Positions 1 through 5,173 of a stretch of 5,746 bases of DNA are shown here, in pieces (the first letter of the stretch is position 1; each line of letters starts with the position of its first letter). The notes beneath the pieces are model-generated. The model was not told the DNA's origin. It ran no database searches and worked only from the letters and a program-made list of their open reading frames with translations. Position numbers and translations under genes: made by a program. This DNA is from JBDSLU01 sp039916225 (GTDB lineage: Bacteria > Acidobacteriota > Vicinamibacteria > Vicinamibacterales > Vicinamibacteraceae). The stretch spans positions 1-5,746 of the forward strand of contig JBDSLU010000380.1 in NCBI GenBank assembly GCA_039916225.1, written 5' to 3'.

Positions 1-1067
1 CGCCACGAGTTCAGGAACACGAAGACCACCAGTACGGTCAGCGCGGCCCCTTCGACGAGGGCGTTCTGCACGTCGGCGACCGAGTTGGTGACGCGCGGGC
101 CGGTGTCGCGGGCGACCACGAACTCGACGCCGGGCGGCAGCGACTTCCTGATGGCCTCGACCTTCTCGCGGATCCGCGCGCTGACGGCGGTAGTGCTGGC
201 GCCGTCGGCCTTGGTGATGTCGATGCCCACGGCGTCGCGGCCGTTGAACTGGGCCGAGGTGCGCGGTTCCTCGGCGGCGTCCTTGGCCACCGCGATGTCA
301 CCGAGGCGGATCAGCCGCCCATTGCGCTGCGCGACCACCAGGCGGGCGAAGTCCGCCGGCTTGTCGAGACGGCCGCGCAGCCGGATGGTGCGCTCGCTCA
401 TCGCCTCGTTGATGCGGCCGACGGGGGCGGCCAGGTTCTGCGTCTGGAGGGCGCTCACGACCTCGCCGACGCCGACGCCGGTGGCCTGGAGCGCCTGCGG
501 ATCGAGCTCGACGGTCAGTTCGCGCTCGATGCCGCCGACGACGCGCACTTCGGCCACGCCACTGACCCCGCGAAGCTGCTTGGTCACGCCGGGATCGACG
601 ATGCGGGTCAGCTCCGGCCCGGTCAGCGTCTTCGAGGTCAGCGCGAGCTGGACGATCGGGAAGTCGTTCGGGTCGAAGCGCGTGAGGATCGGCTCCTCCA
701 TCTCGGCCGGCAGGTCGTTGCGGATCTGCGAGATGCCGTCGCGGATGTCCTGCGTCGCCTCCTGGAGGTTCTTCGAGAAGTAGAACTCGACGGTGATGAC
801 GCCGAAGCTGTCGAGCGAGTTCGACGAGATCTGCTTGACCCCGCTGATCGCCGCGATCTGCTCCTCGACCGGCGTCACGACCTCGCGCTCGACGGTGTCC
901 GGCGACGCGCCCGGGTACGGAATCGACACCGAGACGATGGGCGGCGAGACCTCGGGGAACTCGTCGGTGTTCAGGCGCAGCAGCGCGAAGATGCCGAAGA
1001 CCGAGATCGCGACCATCAGGACGATGGTCACGATCGGTCGTTTGATGGCGAAATCTGAAATGGACAT
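1..1067 (-). CDS. RND efflux permease (HAE1/AcrB-like), N-terminal third, 3' end outside window
   Basis: Inner-membrane proton-driven pump subunit of a tripartite efflux system. Seen: an open frame of 355 codons from ATG (1067-1065) to the window edge, beginning MSISDFAIKRPIVTIVLMV, the typical RND start (short amphipathic segment, then TM1 at about residues 10-31). Next come the porter-domain signatures EFPEVSPPIVSVSIPYPGAS (about 36-55) and a VTPVEEQI / ISGVKQISSNS stretch, aligning with the AcrB N-terminal porter region, and a second hydrophobic segment starting at about residue 338 (ALTVLVVFVFLNSW, TM2). RND pumps are usually about 1030-1050 aa, so about one third is here. The TM4 proton-relay aspartates (AcrB D407/D408) lie outside, so activity cannot be judged. 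The start is supported by GGGAG 7 nt upstream. It is the last visible gene of the operon, 13 nt after the adaptor stop. The substrate is unknown; drugs or other hydrophobic compounds are likely from the family and the TetR context. Confidence 0.96.
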   Translation of the reverse strand, partial: MSISDFAIKRPIVTIVLMVAISVFGIFALLRLNTDEFPEVSPPIVSVSIPYPGASPDTVEREVVTPVEEQIAAISGVKQISSNSLDSFGVITVEFYFSKNLQEATQDIRDGISQIRNDLPAEMEEPILTRFDPNDFPIVQLALTSKTLTGPELTRIVDPGVTKQLRGVSGVAEVRVVGGIERELTVELDPQALQATGVGVGEVVSALQTQNLAAPVGRINEAMSERTIRLRGRLDKPADFARLVVAQRNGRLIRLGDIAVAKDAAEEPRTSAQFNGRDAVGIDITKADGASTTAVSARIREKVEAIRKSLPPGVEFVVARDTGPRVTNSVADVQNALVEGAALTVLVVFVFLNSW

Positions 1068-1074
1068 CGGCAGG

Positions 1075-1079
1075 CTCCC
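1075..1079 (-). promoter_or_regulatory. Ribosome-binding site of the RND permease
   Basis: On the minus strand GGGAG lies 7 nt before the permease ATG, in the 13-nt gap after the adaptor stop codon. It fixes the permease start and shows that the gene is translated from the same polycistronic message. Confidence 0.75.
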
Positions 1080-1080
1080 G

Positions 1081-2199
1081 CTAGTTCGACGACGCGCCCT
1101 GGGCCTTCACCCGGAGCGGCGTATCGGGCGTCATGCCCTGCGCCGCCCCGACGAGCAGCAGGTCGCCCGCGGCGACGCCGCCCGTGATCTCGAGCTGCTC
1201 GGTCTGCTCATCGCGGAGGCCGACGGTGACCTCGACGCGCTGCGCCTTGCCGTCCTGGACCTTCAGCACCCACGGCTTGCCGCTGTTCTCGTTGACCGCC
1301 GTCTGCGGCACGATGAGCCCGGTCTTCGACGCCTGCGCGACGCGTCCTTCGGCGAACAGGCCGGCGACGAGGCGCCGCTGCTTGTTCGGGATGGTCACGA
1401 AGATGGGCACCTGCCGCGTCGCCGAATCGGCGCTCGGGCTGATCCGCTCGATGCGTCCTTCGAAGCGCTCCTGCGGATAGCCGCGGACCTGGAAGGTGAC
1501 GGCGCCGCCCACCTGGATGGCGGCAATCTGTTCCGACGGCACCGAGGCCTCGAGGCGCATGCTCGACGGATCGATGATCGTGTAGAGCTCGCCGCCCGGG
1601 CTGACGACGTCGCCGGCGTTGACGTGCCGCTTCGACACGATGCCGCCGATCGGCGCCTTGACGATCAGATCGTCGAGCGACTTGCGCGCCGACGCCACCC
1701 GGGACCGCGCGTCGTCGACGGCGGCCTTGGCCTGCGTCGCGGCGTTGCGCGCCACCTCGGCGTCGCGCTCGGCCAACGCCCCGCCCTTGACCAGGGTCTC
1801 GATGCGGGTCGCTTCCTTCTGGGCCCACTCGGCGTTCTGCTCGACCGATCGCAGCCCCGACTGCGCCGACGCATAGGCGTCGTTCAGCGGCCGGCCTTCG
1901 ATCCGGGCCAGCAGCGCCCCGGCCGCGACCGACTCGCCTTCGCGCGGGTAGACCTGCAGGATGGCGCCGCCGATTTCGGCTCGGACGGTCGCCTCGCGCT
2001 CGGCCTTGAGCTCGCCCGAGACCAGCGGACCCACCGTGATCTCCTGGCTCTTCACCTCGACCACGTTCTCGCGGCCGATCTCGATCACCGTCGGCGTCTT
2101 TGGGCCGGCCGCTTCGCTGGCATCGCCGCCGCAGGCGGTCAGCGCCAGCGCGCTCGCAACGAAGATCGATCCGGTGATGAACTGAGCTGTGCGTGTCAC
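1081..2199 (-). CDS. RND efflux periplasmic adaptor (membrane fusion protein), lipoprotein, GTG start
   Basis: Adaptor linking the RND permease to the TolC channel in the periplasm; 372 aa, normal family length. Seen: a signal peptide ending in a lipobox L20-T21-A22-C23, so it is probably acylated on C23. The +2 residue is Gly. Two lipoyl half-motifs follow, at about residues 69-102 (VRAEIGGAILQVYPREG) and 178-210 (VKAPIGGIVSKRHVNAGD). They flank an alpha-helical hairpin at about 105-176. The beta-barrel spans about 215-290 and the membrane-proximal domain about 295-365. At the hairpin turn, R132 and L136 match the R-x3-L-x6-S channel-docking motif known from AcrA, but the third position is A143 instead of Ser. 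The start codon is GTG, overlapping the tolC-like stop as GTGA, with AGGGAG 7 nt upstream. This implies translational coupling and near-equal synthesis with the channel. Confidence 0.96.
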   Translation of the reverse strand: MTRTAQFITGSIFVASALALTACGGDASEAAGPKTPTVIEIGRENVVEVKSQEITVGPLVSGELKAEREATVRAEIGGAILQVYPREGESVAAGALLARIEGRPLNDAYASAQSGLRSVEQNAEWAQKEATRIETLVKGGALAERDAEVARNAATQAKAAVDDARSRVASARKSLDDLIVKAPIGGIVSKRHVNAGDVVSPGGELYTIIDPSSMRLEASVPSEQIAAIQVGGAVTFQVRGYPQERFEGRIERISPSADSATRQVPIFVTIPNKQRRLVAGLFAEGRVAQASKTGLIVPQTAVNENSGKPWVLKVQDGKAQRVEVTVGLRDEQTEQLEITGGVAAGDLLLVGAAQGMTPDTPLRVKAQGASSN

Positions 2200-3794
2200 T
2201 GTCGCGCTCCCTGGGCGCCGGTAGCGGCCGGCGTCGCCGTGGCTCCCGCAGCCGGCGCCTGCGCCGAGCCGGTCGAAGCCGTTGCGTTCGAGGCTGAACC
2301 TTGGGTCGCCCCGCCACCCATCGCGCTTCCAGCCCCCCCGCCCGCCCCGAGCGGCAGCTCGGGCAGGAGCGCGAGCCGAACCCGCGTCAACTGGAGGTCG
2401 CGCGCCGCGCGCGCACGGTTCACCTGGGCCTGCGCCAGCAGCAGCCGGGCGTCGGACAGCTCGAGCTGCGTCGACAGGCCCTCGCGGAAGCGCAGTTCGG
2501 CGATCTCGTAGGCCCGGGCCGCCTGCTGAATGGTGCCGGCCGCGACTTCCCAGTCGGCGCGCGCGGCGCCGAGCGAGGCGCGGGCACTGGCGTCGTCGAG
2601 GTCGGACAACTCTTTGATCAGCTGCAGCTGCGCCTTGGCGCCATCGAGGTCGGCCCGGGCGATGTTCTGCTCGGCCTTGATGCGGCCGCCGGTCAGGATC
2701 GGGAGCTGCACGCCCAAGCTGAAGGTCCAGTTGGTGCGCCAGTCGTCCAAGCCGGGGAAGGCCGACGGATAGTTCACGACACCGTAGGCGGACTGGAACG
2801 CAATGGCCGGCTTGCGCTGCGCGTCGGCGACGACGACGGCCTGCTCGTTGGCCTGCACGCCGAGATCGGCCTGGGTGACGGCGGTGCGGAGCCGCGGCAG
2901 CGCCGCCGCTTCGGCTTCCGCCAGGCGCGTGGCGAACCGGGTCGCCGGTGCCAGCCGCGGATCATCGAGCTGCGCGGCGAGCTGGAGCGGCGTGCCGAGC
3001 GGCAAGTCGAGCAGCTGCTTCAAGCGGAAATACGCCACGTCGCGGGTGTTGCCGGCGCGGACGCGCGGCGACTGCAGCGTGTCGCGATCGACCTGCGCGC
3101 GCAGCTGCTCGAACTCCGACGCCAGGCCGGCCTCGCGCTTGGCGCGTGTCTGCTCGAAGCTCCGCGTCGCCTGGGCCAGCGTTTCGTCGGCGATGGTCAC
3201 GAGTCGATCGGCGAGGGCGGCGTCGTAGAAGGCCTGAGCGACGTCGAGCGAGAGCTGCGCCTTCGCCGAGACCACCGACAGCGTCGCGACCTCGCGGCCC
3301 AGCCGCGCCTGGCTCTCGAGCGCGTGCTCCCGGCCACCGGCGTAAATCAGCTGGGAGAACGAGAGGCCGAGGCGATAGGCGTTGGGCTGCCCGAAAGGCA
3401 AATCGGCGAACGCGTTGTCCTGGCCGTCGCCGTTGCCGAGGCTGTCGGCGTCGAAGAGGCCGTCGAATTCGGAGGCCAGCGTACGGTCATAGGACGCCGT
3501 GCCGGTGAGCTGTGGCAGCCGCTGGCTGTGCACCTGCGCCTGGACGCCGCGGGCGCGGCGGACGCCGGCCTCGGCGATCAGCACGCTCTCGTTGCGGGCC
3601 TCGGCCAGGGCAAGGGCATCGTCGAGCGTCAGCACGCGCGAGCCGGACGGGGCCGGGTTCGAGGCCGGGTTCGGGGCCGGGGCGGCTTGCGGCGGGGCCG
3701 CGGGCGATGACGCGGCCTGCGCGGCGCTCACGGACGGAGCGGCGAGCGCGGCGGCGAGCGACGTCGCGACGAATCGGACCGACAGACGGGACAT
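2196..3794 (-). CDS. TolC-family outer-membrane efflux channel (OEP)
   Basis: Outer-membrane exit duct of the tripartite pump, 532 aa. Seen: an N-terminal signal peptide (MSRLSVRFVATSLAAALA, cleavage likely near residues 24-27), then a Pro/Ala/Asn-rich linker (about 29-52). Two OEP repeats follow: the first at about 54-270 (LTLDDALALAEARNESVLIAEAG start; strand segment YRLGLSFSQLIYAGGR at 140-155), the second at about 290-480 (strand segment WTFSLGVQLPILTGGRIK at 356-373; helical LRFREGLSTQLELSDARLLL at 434-453). A low-complexity Gly/Ala/Ser/Thr tail of 50 residues (483-532) exceeds the usual OEP end. The ATG at 3794 was chosen because a signal peptide starts exactly there and GAGGAG lies 11 nt upstream. 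The frame stays open upstream to 4148, but that part only shadows the tetR gene. Here the channel gene precedes the adaptor and permease genes. Confidence 0.96.
   Translation of the reverse strand: MSRLSVRFVATSLAAALAAPSVSAAQAASSPAAPPQAAPAPNPASNPAPSGSRVLTLDDALALAEARNESVLIAEAGVRRARGVQAQVHSQRLPQLTGTASYDRTLASEFDGLFDADSLGNGDGQDNAFADLPFGQPNAYRLGLSFSQLIYAGGREHALESQARLGREVATLSVVSAKAQLSLDVAQAFYDAALADRLVTIADETLAQATRSFEQTRAKREAGLASEFEQLRAQVDRDTLQSPRVRAGNTRDVAYFRLKQLLDLPLGTPLQLAAQLDDPRLAPATRFATRLAEAEAAALPRLRTAVTQADLGVQANEQAVVVADAQRKPAIAFQSAYGVVNYPSAFPGLDDWRTNWTFSLGVQLPILTGGRIKAEQNIARADLDGAKAQLQLIKELSDLDDASARASLGAARADWEVAAGTIQQAARAYEIAELRFREGLSTQLELSDARLLLAQAQVNRARAARDLQLTRVRLALLPELPLGAGGGAGSAMGGGATQGSASNATASTGSAQAPAAGATATPAATGAQGARQ
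2207..2212 (-). promoter_or_regulatory. Ribosome-binding site of the adaptor, inside the channel gene's last codons
   Basis: AGGGAG on the minus strand lies 7 nt before the adaptor GTG and is embedded in the codons for the last residues (QGARQ) of the TolC-family protein. This supports the GTG as the true start despite the non-ATG codon. Confidence 0.75.
2260..2280 (-). repeat. REP-like word within the TolC tail (possible dispersed-repeat remnant)
   Basis: The minus strand reads GGCTTCGACCGGCTCGGCGC here. This resembles the short dispersed CTTCGAC(A/C)GGCTCAG-type words common between genes in many high-GC bacteria. It is translated as part of the tail motif ASTGSAQA (about residues 506-513). 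Only one copy is clear; a degenerate partner (GGTTCAGCCTCGAA) lies at 2288-2301. Resemblance is from memory and no genome-wide copy count is possible here. Confidence 0.25.
3651..3686 (-). repeat. Three tandem 12-bp units coding a Pro/Ala/Asn linker
   Basis: On the plus strand GGCCGGGTTCGA, GGCCGGGTTCGG and GGCCGGGGCGGC follow each other directly; the first two differ at one base. They are in frame with the TolC-family gene and encode the APAPNPASNPAP linker just after the signal peptide. This is a typical slippage-prone microsatellite whose copy number can vary without frameshift. Confidence 0.7.
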
Positions 3795-3805
3795 GAGAGC
3801 GCACA

Positions 3806-3811
3806 CTCCTC
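3806..3811 (-). promoter_or_regulatory. Ribosome-binding site of the TolC-family gene
   Basis: GAGGAG on the minus strand, 11 nt before the ATG at 3794, in the 32-nt gap after the tetR stop. The spacing is slightly long but the match is strong. An in-frame GTG four codons upstream overlaps this site and is therefore unlikely to be the start. Confidence 0.6.
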
Positions 3812-3826
3812 GAACGAACGCCCCCG

Positions 3827-4489
3827 CTACCGGCGGGAGGCTGTGGTCTTGGCGCGGGCCGGCCGCGCCGGGCGACGGGCCGGGGATGCCGGCGCCGTCG
3901 CGCGTCGGGCTGGCTTGCCGGCGCCGATGGCCTGCAGGAACAGCGCGACGTAATGCTTGATGCCGTCGCGCTCCGAGTAGGGGAAGCGCTCCGGCATGCA
4001 GTCGCGGCCCATGGCGTCGTTGAACAGGACGCCCATCAACATCGCCGCCGCCGCCTGCGGGTTCCAGTCGCCGCGGGCCTGGCCGGCGCCGCGCAAGCGC
4101 TCGAGATAGCCGCGCAGCGCGTCCGAGATCATCACCGGCAGCTGGCACGCGGTCCGCGTCGTCTCGGGGTGCTCTTCGAACTCACCCATGCACTTGCGGA
4201 TGATCGAGCGCGACTCGAACAGGGCCTGGTGATGGTGCCGGCAGAACTCGGTCAGCTCCGCTTCGGGGTCGACCGGCTTCTCGGGCAGGTGGGTGTCGAC
4301 GAAGGACACGGCCCGCGGCCCGGTCGACAGCGCCGCGCGCAGCAGCCCTTCCTTCGATCCGAAGTGGCGGAACAGCGTCACTTCGTTGACTCCCGCCGCC
4401 TGCGCGATCCGCCGGGTGGTGGCGCCGCGCGTGCCGTGCTCGGCGAAGACCTTGAGAGCCGCTTCCAGCAATTGTTCGCGTGCGTCCAT
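3827..4489 (-). CDS. TetR/AcrR-family transcriptional repressor of the efflux operon
   Basis: DNA-binding repressor, 220 aa from the ATG at 4489. Seen: a canonical TetR N-terminal helix-turn-helix at about residues 4-50. It includes LLEAALKVFAEHGTRGATTR, IAQAAGV and the recognition-helix/YF-type segment VTLFRHFGSKEGLL. A helical ligand-binding and dimerisation domain (about 60-188) follows, with four cysteines (C83, C100, C115, C164). The last 30 residues are an Ala/Pro tail with 10 Arg/Lys and no acidic residue. First gene of the efflux operon, 32 nt before the channel gene, so autoregulation is expected, with release by a pump substrate (inference from AcrR/TtgR-type systems). The overlapping palindromes at 4520-4547 are its probable operator. 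The frame extends upstream to a GTG at 4531, but the HTH begins right after the ATG and the extension would run through the operator. No good Shine-Dalgarno precedes the ATG. Confidence 0.95.
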   Translation of the reverse strand: MDAREQLLEAALKVFAEHGTRGATTRRIAQAAGVNEVTLFRHFGSKEGLLRAALSTGPRAVSFVDTHLPEKPVDPEAELTEFCRHHHQALFESRSIIRKCMGEFEEHPETTRTACQLPVMISDALRGYLERLRGAGQARGDWNPQAAAAMLMGVLFNDAMGRDCMPERFPYSERDGIKHYVALFLQAIGAGKPARRATAPASPARRPARPARAKTTASRR

Positions 4490-4497
4490 CGCCACAA

Positions 4498-4527
4498 AGC
4501 CTAGATCCGCCACCGGCGTAGATGCAA
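4498..4527 (-). promoter_or_regulatory. Weak candidate promoter of the tetR-efflux operon
   Basis: On the minus strand TTGCAT (4527-4522) and TAGGCT (4503-4498) are separated by 18 nt, and the second box ends 8 nt before the tetR ATG. Match to the sigma-70 consensus is modest (3/6 at the -35 box; TAnnnT pattern at the -10 box). The -35 box lies inside the palindrome at 4520-4547, as expected for repression by occlusion. If used, the mRNA would have almost no leader, which would agree with the absent ribosome-binding site. Other promoters in this region are possible. Confidence 0.3.
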
Positions 4528-4547
4528 GCACTTACTTACATGCATCT
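4520..4547. promoter_or_regulatory. Probable TetR operator: two overlapping palindromes
   Basis: AGATGCA (4520-4526) and TGCATCT (4541-4547) are perfect 7-bp inverted arms around a 14-bp core, in which three of seven core pairs also match. Inside, 4523-4540 forms a second imperfect palindrome, TGYAAGYAMKTRCTTRCA, with its centre shifted by 2 bp (six of nine pairs match). It also holds the tandem word CTTACTTAC. Size, AT content against the surrounding GC and position 31 bp upstream of tetR fit a TetR-dimer or double-dimer operator. Binding by this particular protein is inference. Confidence 0.55.
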
Positions 4548-4724
4548 GACGACTGACAGCCATGCGATTTATGCACGGCGTTAACCGTCGCGTCGGGTCG
4601 TCATACGCAGGCGGGGCCAGCCCGGTTCCCTGGCCCCTGAGACTCCGGCAGCGGCCCGTTCCGGGGGCAGATTCCGTGCAGCCGCGGGAAGGGGTTGCGA
4701 CCGCAGGAGCCGATCGAAAGAAAG
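4548..4724. other. Divergent intergenic region between tetR operon and zinc-ribbon gene
   Basis: This stretch should carry the promoter of the plus-strand zinc-ribbon gene, but no convincing -35/-10 pair is visible. It holds short repeats (CTGAC twice at 4546-4557; ATGC words at 4562-4574), an AT-richer patch around 4565-4585 and the inverted repeat at 4613-4637. An open frame through here (from 4562) has no recognisable protein features. Confidence 0.5.
4613..4637. repeat. Inverted repeat with 8-bp perfect GC stem
   Basis: GGGGCCAG (4613-4620) and CTGGCCCC (4630-4637) are perfect reverse complements around a 9-nt loop. No T-run follows on either strand, so it does not look like an intrinsic terminator. 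It lies about 90 nt upstream of the zinc-ribbon gene and could be a leader hairpin or a protein-binding site; chance is also possible in such GC-rich DNA. Confidence 0.45.
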
Positions 4725-5108
4725 ATGGATCCCCTGCAGAACGACATCTGGCAGCACTTGGGGCACGTGCCCGACGCGTCGGAGCTCCTCGACGCGCCGC
4801 CGCCCGCGGCCTCGATGGCACCGGATGTCACCGGTGTCGCGGCTCAGGACGCCCCGGCTTCGACTGCGGCGCCGTCGACCGTGGACCCCGAGGAGCAGCG
4901 CGTCACGGACGCCACGCGTCGCCGCTTCGACCGCGGCGGCCGACGCCGGGCGGACTGGCCGGACGACGCCGGCATGACCGGCTGTCCGGCCTGCGGCTTC
5001 GAGTCCATCCAGAGCCTCGGCATGCTCGACTCGGGGGACTACCTCTGGCAGTGTCCGCAGTGCGATCGCCGCTTTCAGACCGGGCGGGCCACGCGCACCC
5101 TGCTGTAG
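4725..5108 (+). CDS. Small zinc-ribbon protein of unknown function
   Basis: 127-aa soluble protein, not recognised as a named family. Seen: no signal peptide or membrane segment; a short N-terminal helix-like part (MDPLQNDIWQHLGHVPDASE). An Ala/Pro/Asp-rich, probably disordered linker follows (about 24-58), then a basic stretch (RRRFDRGGRRR, about 65-75). The C-terminal zinc ribbon has C87-x2-C90, 19 residues, C110-x2-C113 with CPACGF and YLWQCPQCDRRFQTG. This knuckle pair resembles the small zinc ribbons found in transposase N-termini and in transcription-associated proteins, but no catalytic domain is attached, so it is not a transposase. Nucleic-acid or protein binding is plausible, not shown. 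The ATG at 4725 was chosen over an in-frame TTG at 4695; only a weak GAAAGAAAG precedes it, while AGGAG lies 15 nt upstream, too far for usual use. The four cysteines and high GC3 support this frame over overlapping ones. Confidence 0.78.
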   Translation: MDPLQNDIWQHLGHVPDASELLDAPPPAASMAPDVTGVAAQDAPASTAAPSTVDPEEQRVTDATRRRFDRGGRRRADWPDDAGMTGCPACGFESIQSLGMLDSGDYLWQCPQCDRRFQTGRATRTLL

Positions 5109-5159
5109 CGGCCGACGCAGGCTGATCGGGCCGGACACGTCCCGCGCCAGAAAGCCGGA

Positions 5160-5165
5160 TACAAT
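5160..5165 (+). promoter_or_regulatory. Candidate -10 box (TACAAT) of a leaderless symporter transcript
   Basis: TACAAT differs from TATAAT at one base and ends 8 nt before the symporter ATG. No Shine-Dalgarno sequence is present. Transcription would start at or within about two bases of the ATG. No clear -35 box is seen at 16-18 nt spacing. The box overlaps a 5-bp inverted repeat (CGGAT-aca-ATCCG, 5156-5168). Confidence 0.5.
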
Positions 5166-5173
5166 CCGCCGGC

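Noticed and set aside
85..783. 232-codon plus-strand open frame
   Set aside because: Lies opposite the RND permease porter domain; Ser/Arg/Thr-rich translation without motifs.
793..2511. 572-codon plus-strand open frame
   Set aside because: It runs antisense to the permease start, the whole adaptor and the channel end, all with clear family motifs. The translation is Arg/Ala/Leu/Asp-rich without domains, a typical by-product of high-GC codon use.
2301..3710. 469-codon plus-strand open frame opposite the TolC-family gene
   Set aside because: Antisense shadow of a gene with a signal peptide and two OEP repeats; no recognisable protein features of its own.
3795..4148. N-terminal extension of the TolC-family gene
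   Set aside because: The frame is open here but overlaps tetR. A signal peptide and ribosome-binding site place the start at 3794.
4490..4531. GTG start for tetR at 4531
   Set aside because: It would add 14 residues ahead of a normal TetR N-terminus and put the start inside the palindromic operator; the ATG at 4489 fits the family better.
4725..5108. Zinc-ribbon gene as a transposase remnant
   Set aside because: The ribbon resembles transposase N-termini, but there is no catalytic domain, no terminal inverted repeats and no target-site duplication around it.
4562..5125. 187-codon plus-strand open frame overlapping the zinc-ribbon gene
   Set aside because: A different frame of the same strand with an Arg/Gly/Pro-rich translation; the CX2C pairs support the other frame.
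5109..5173. Intrinsic terminator after the zinc-ribbon gene
   Set aside because: Only a short CGGAT-aca-ATCCG dyad is present, with no T-run; it overlaps the candidate symporter promoter instead.
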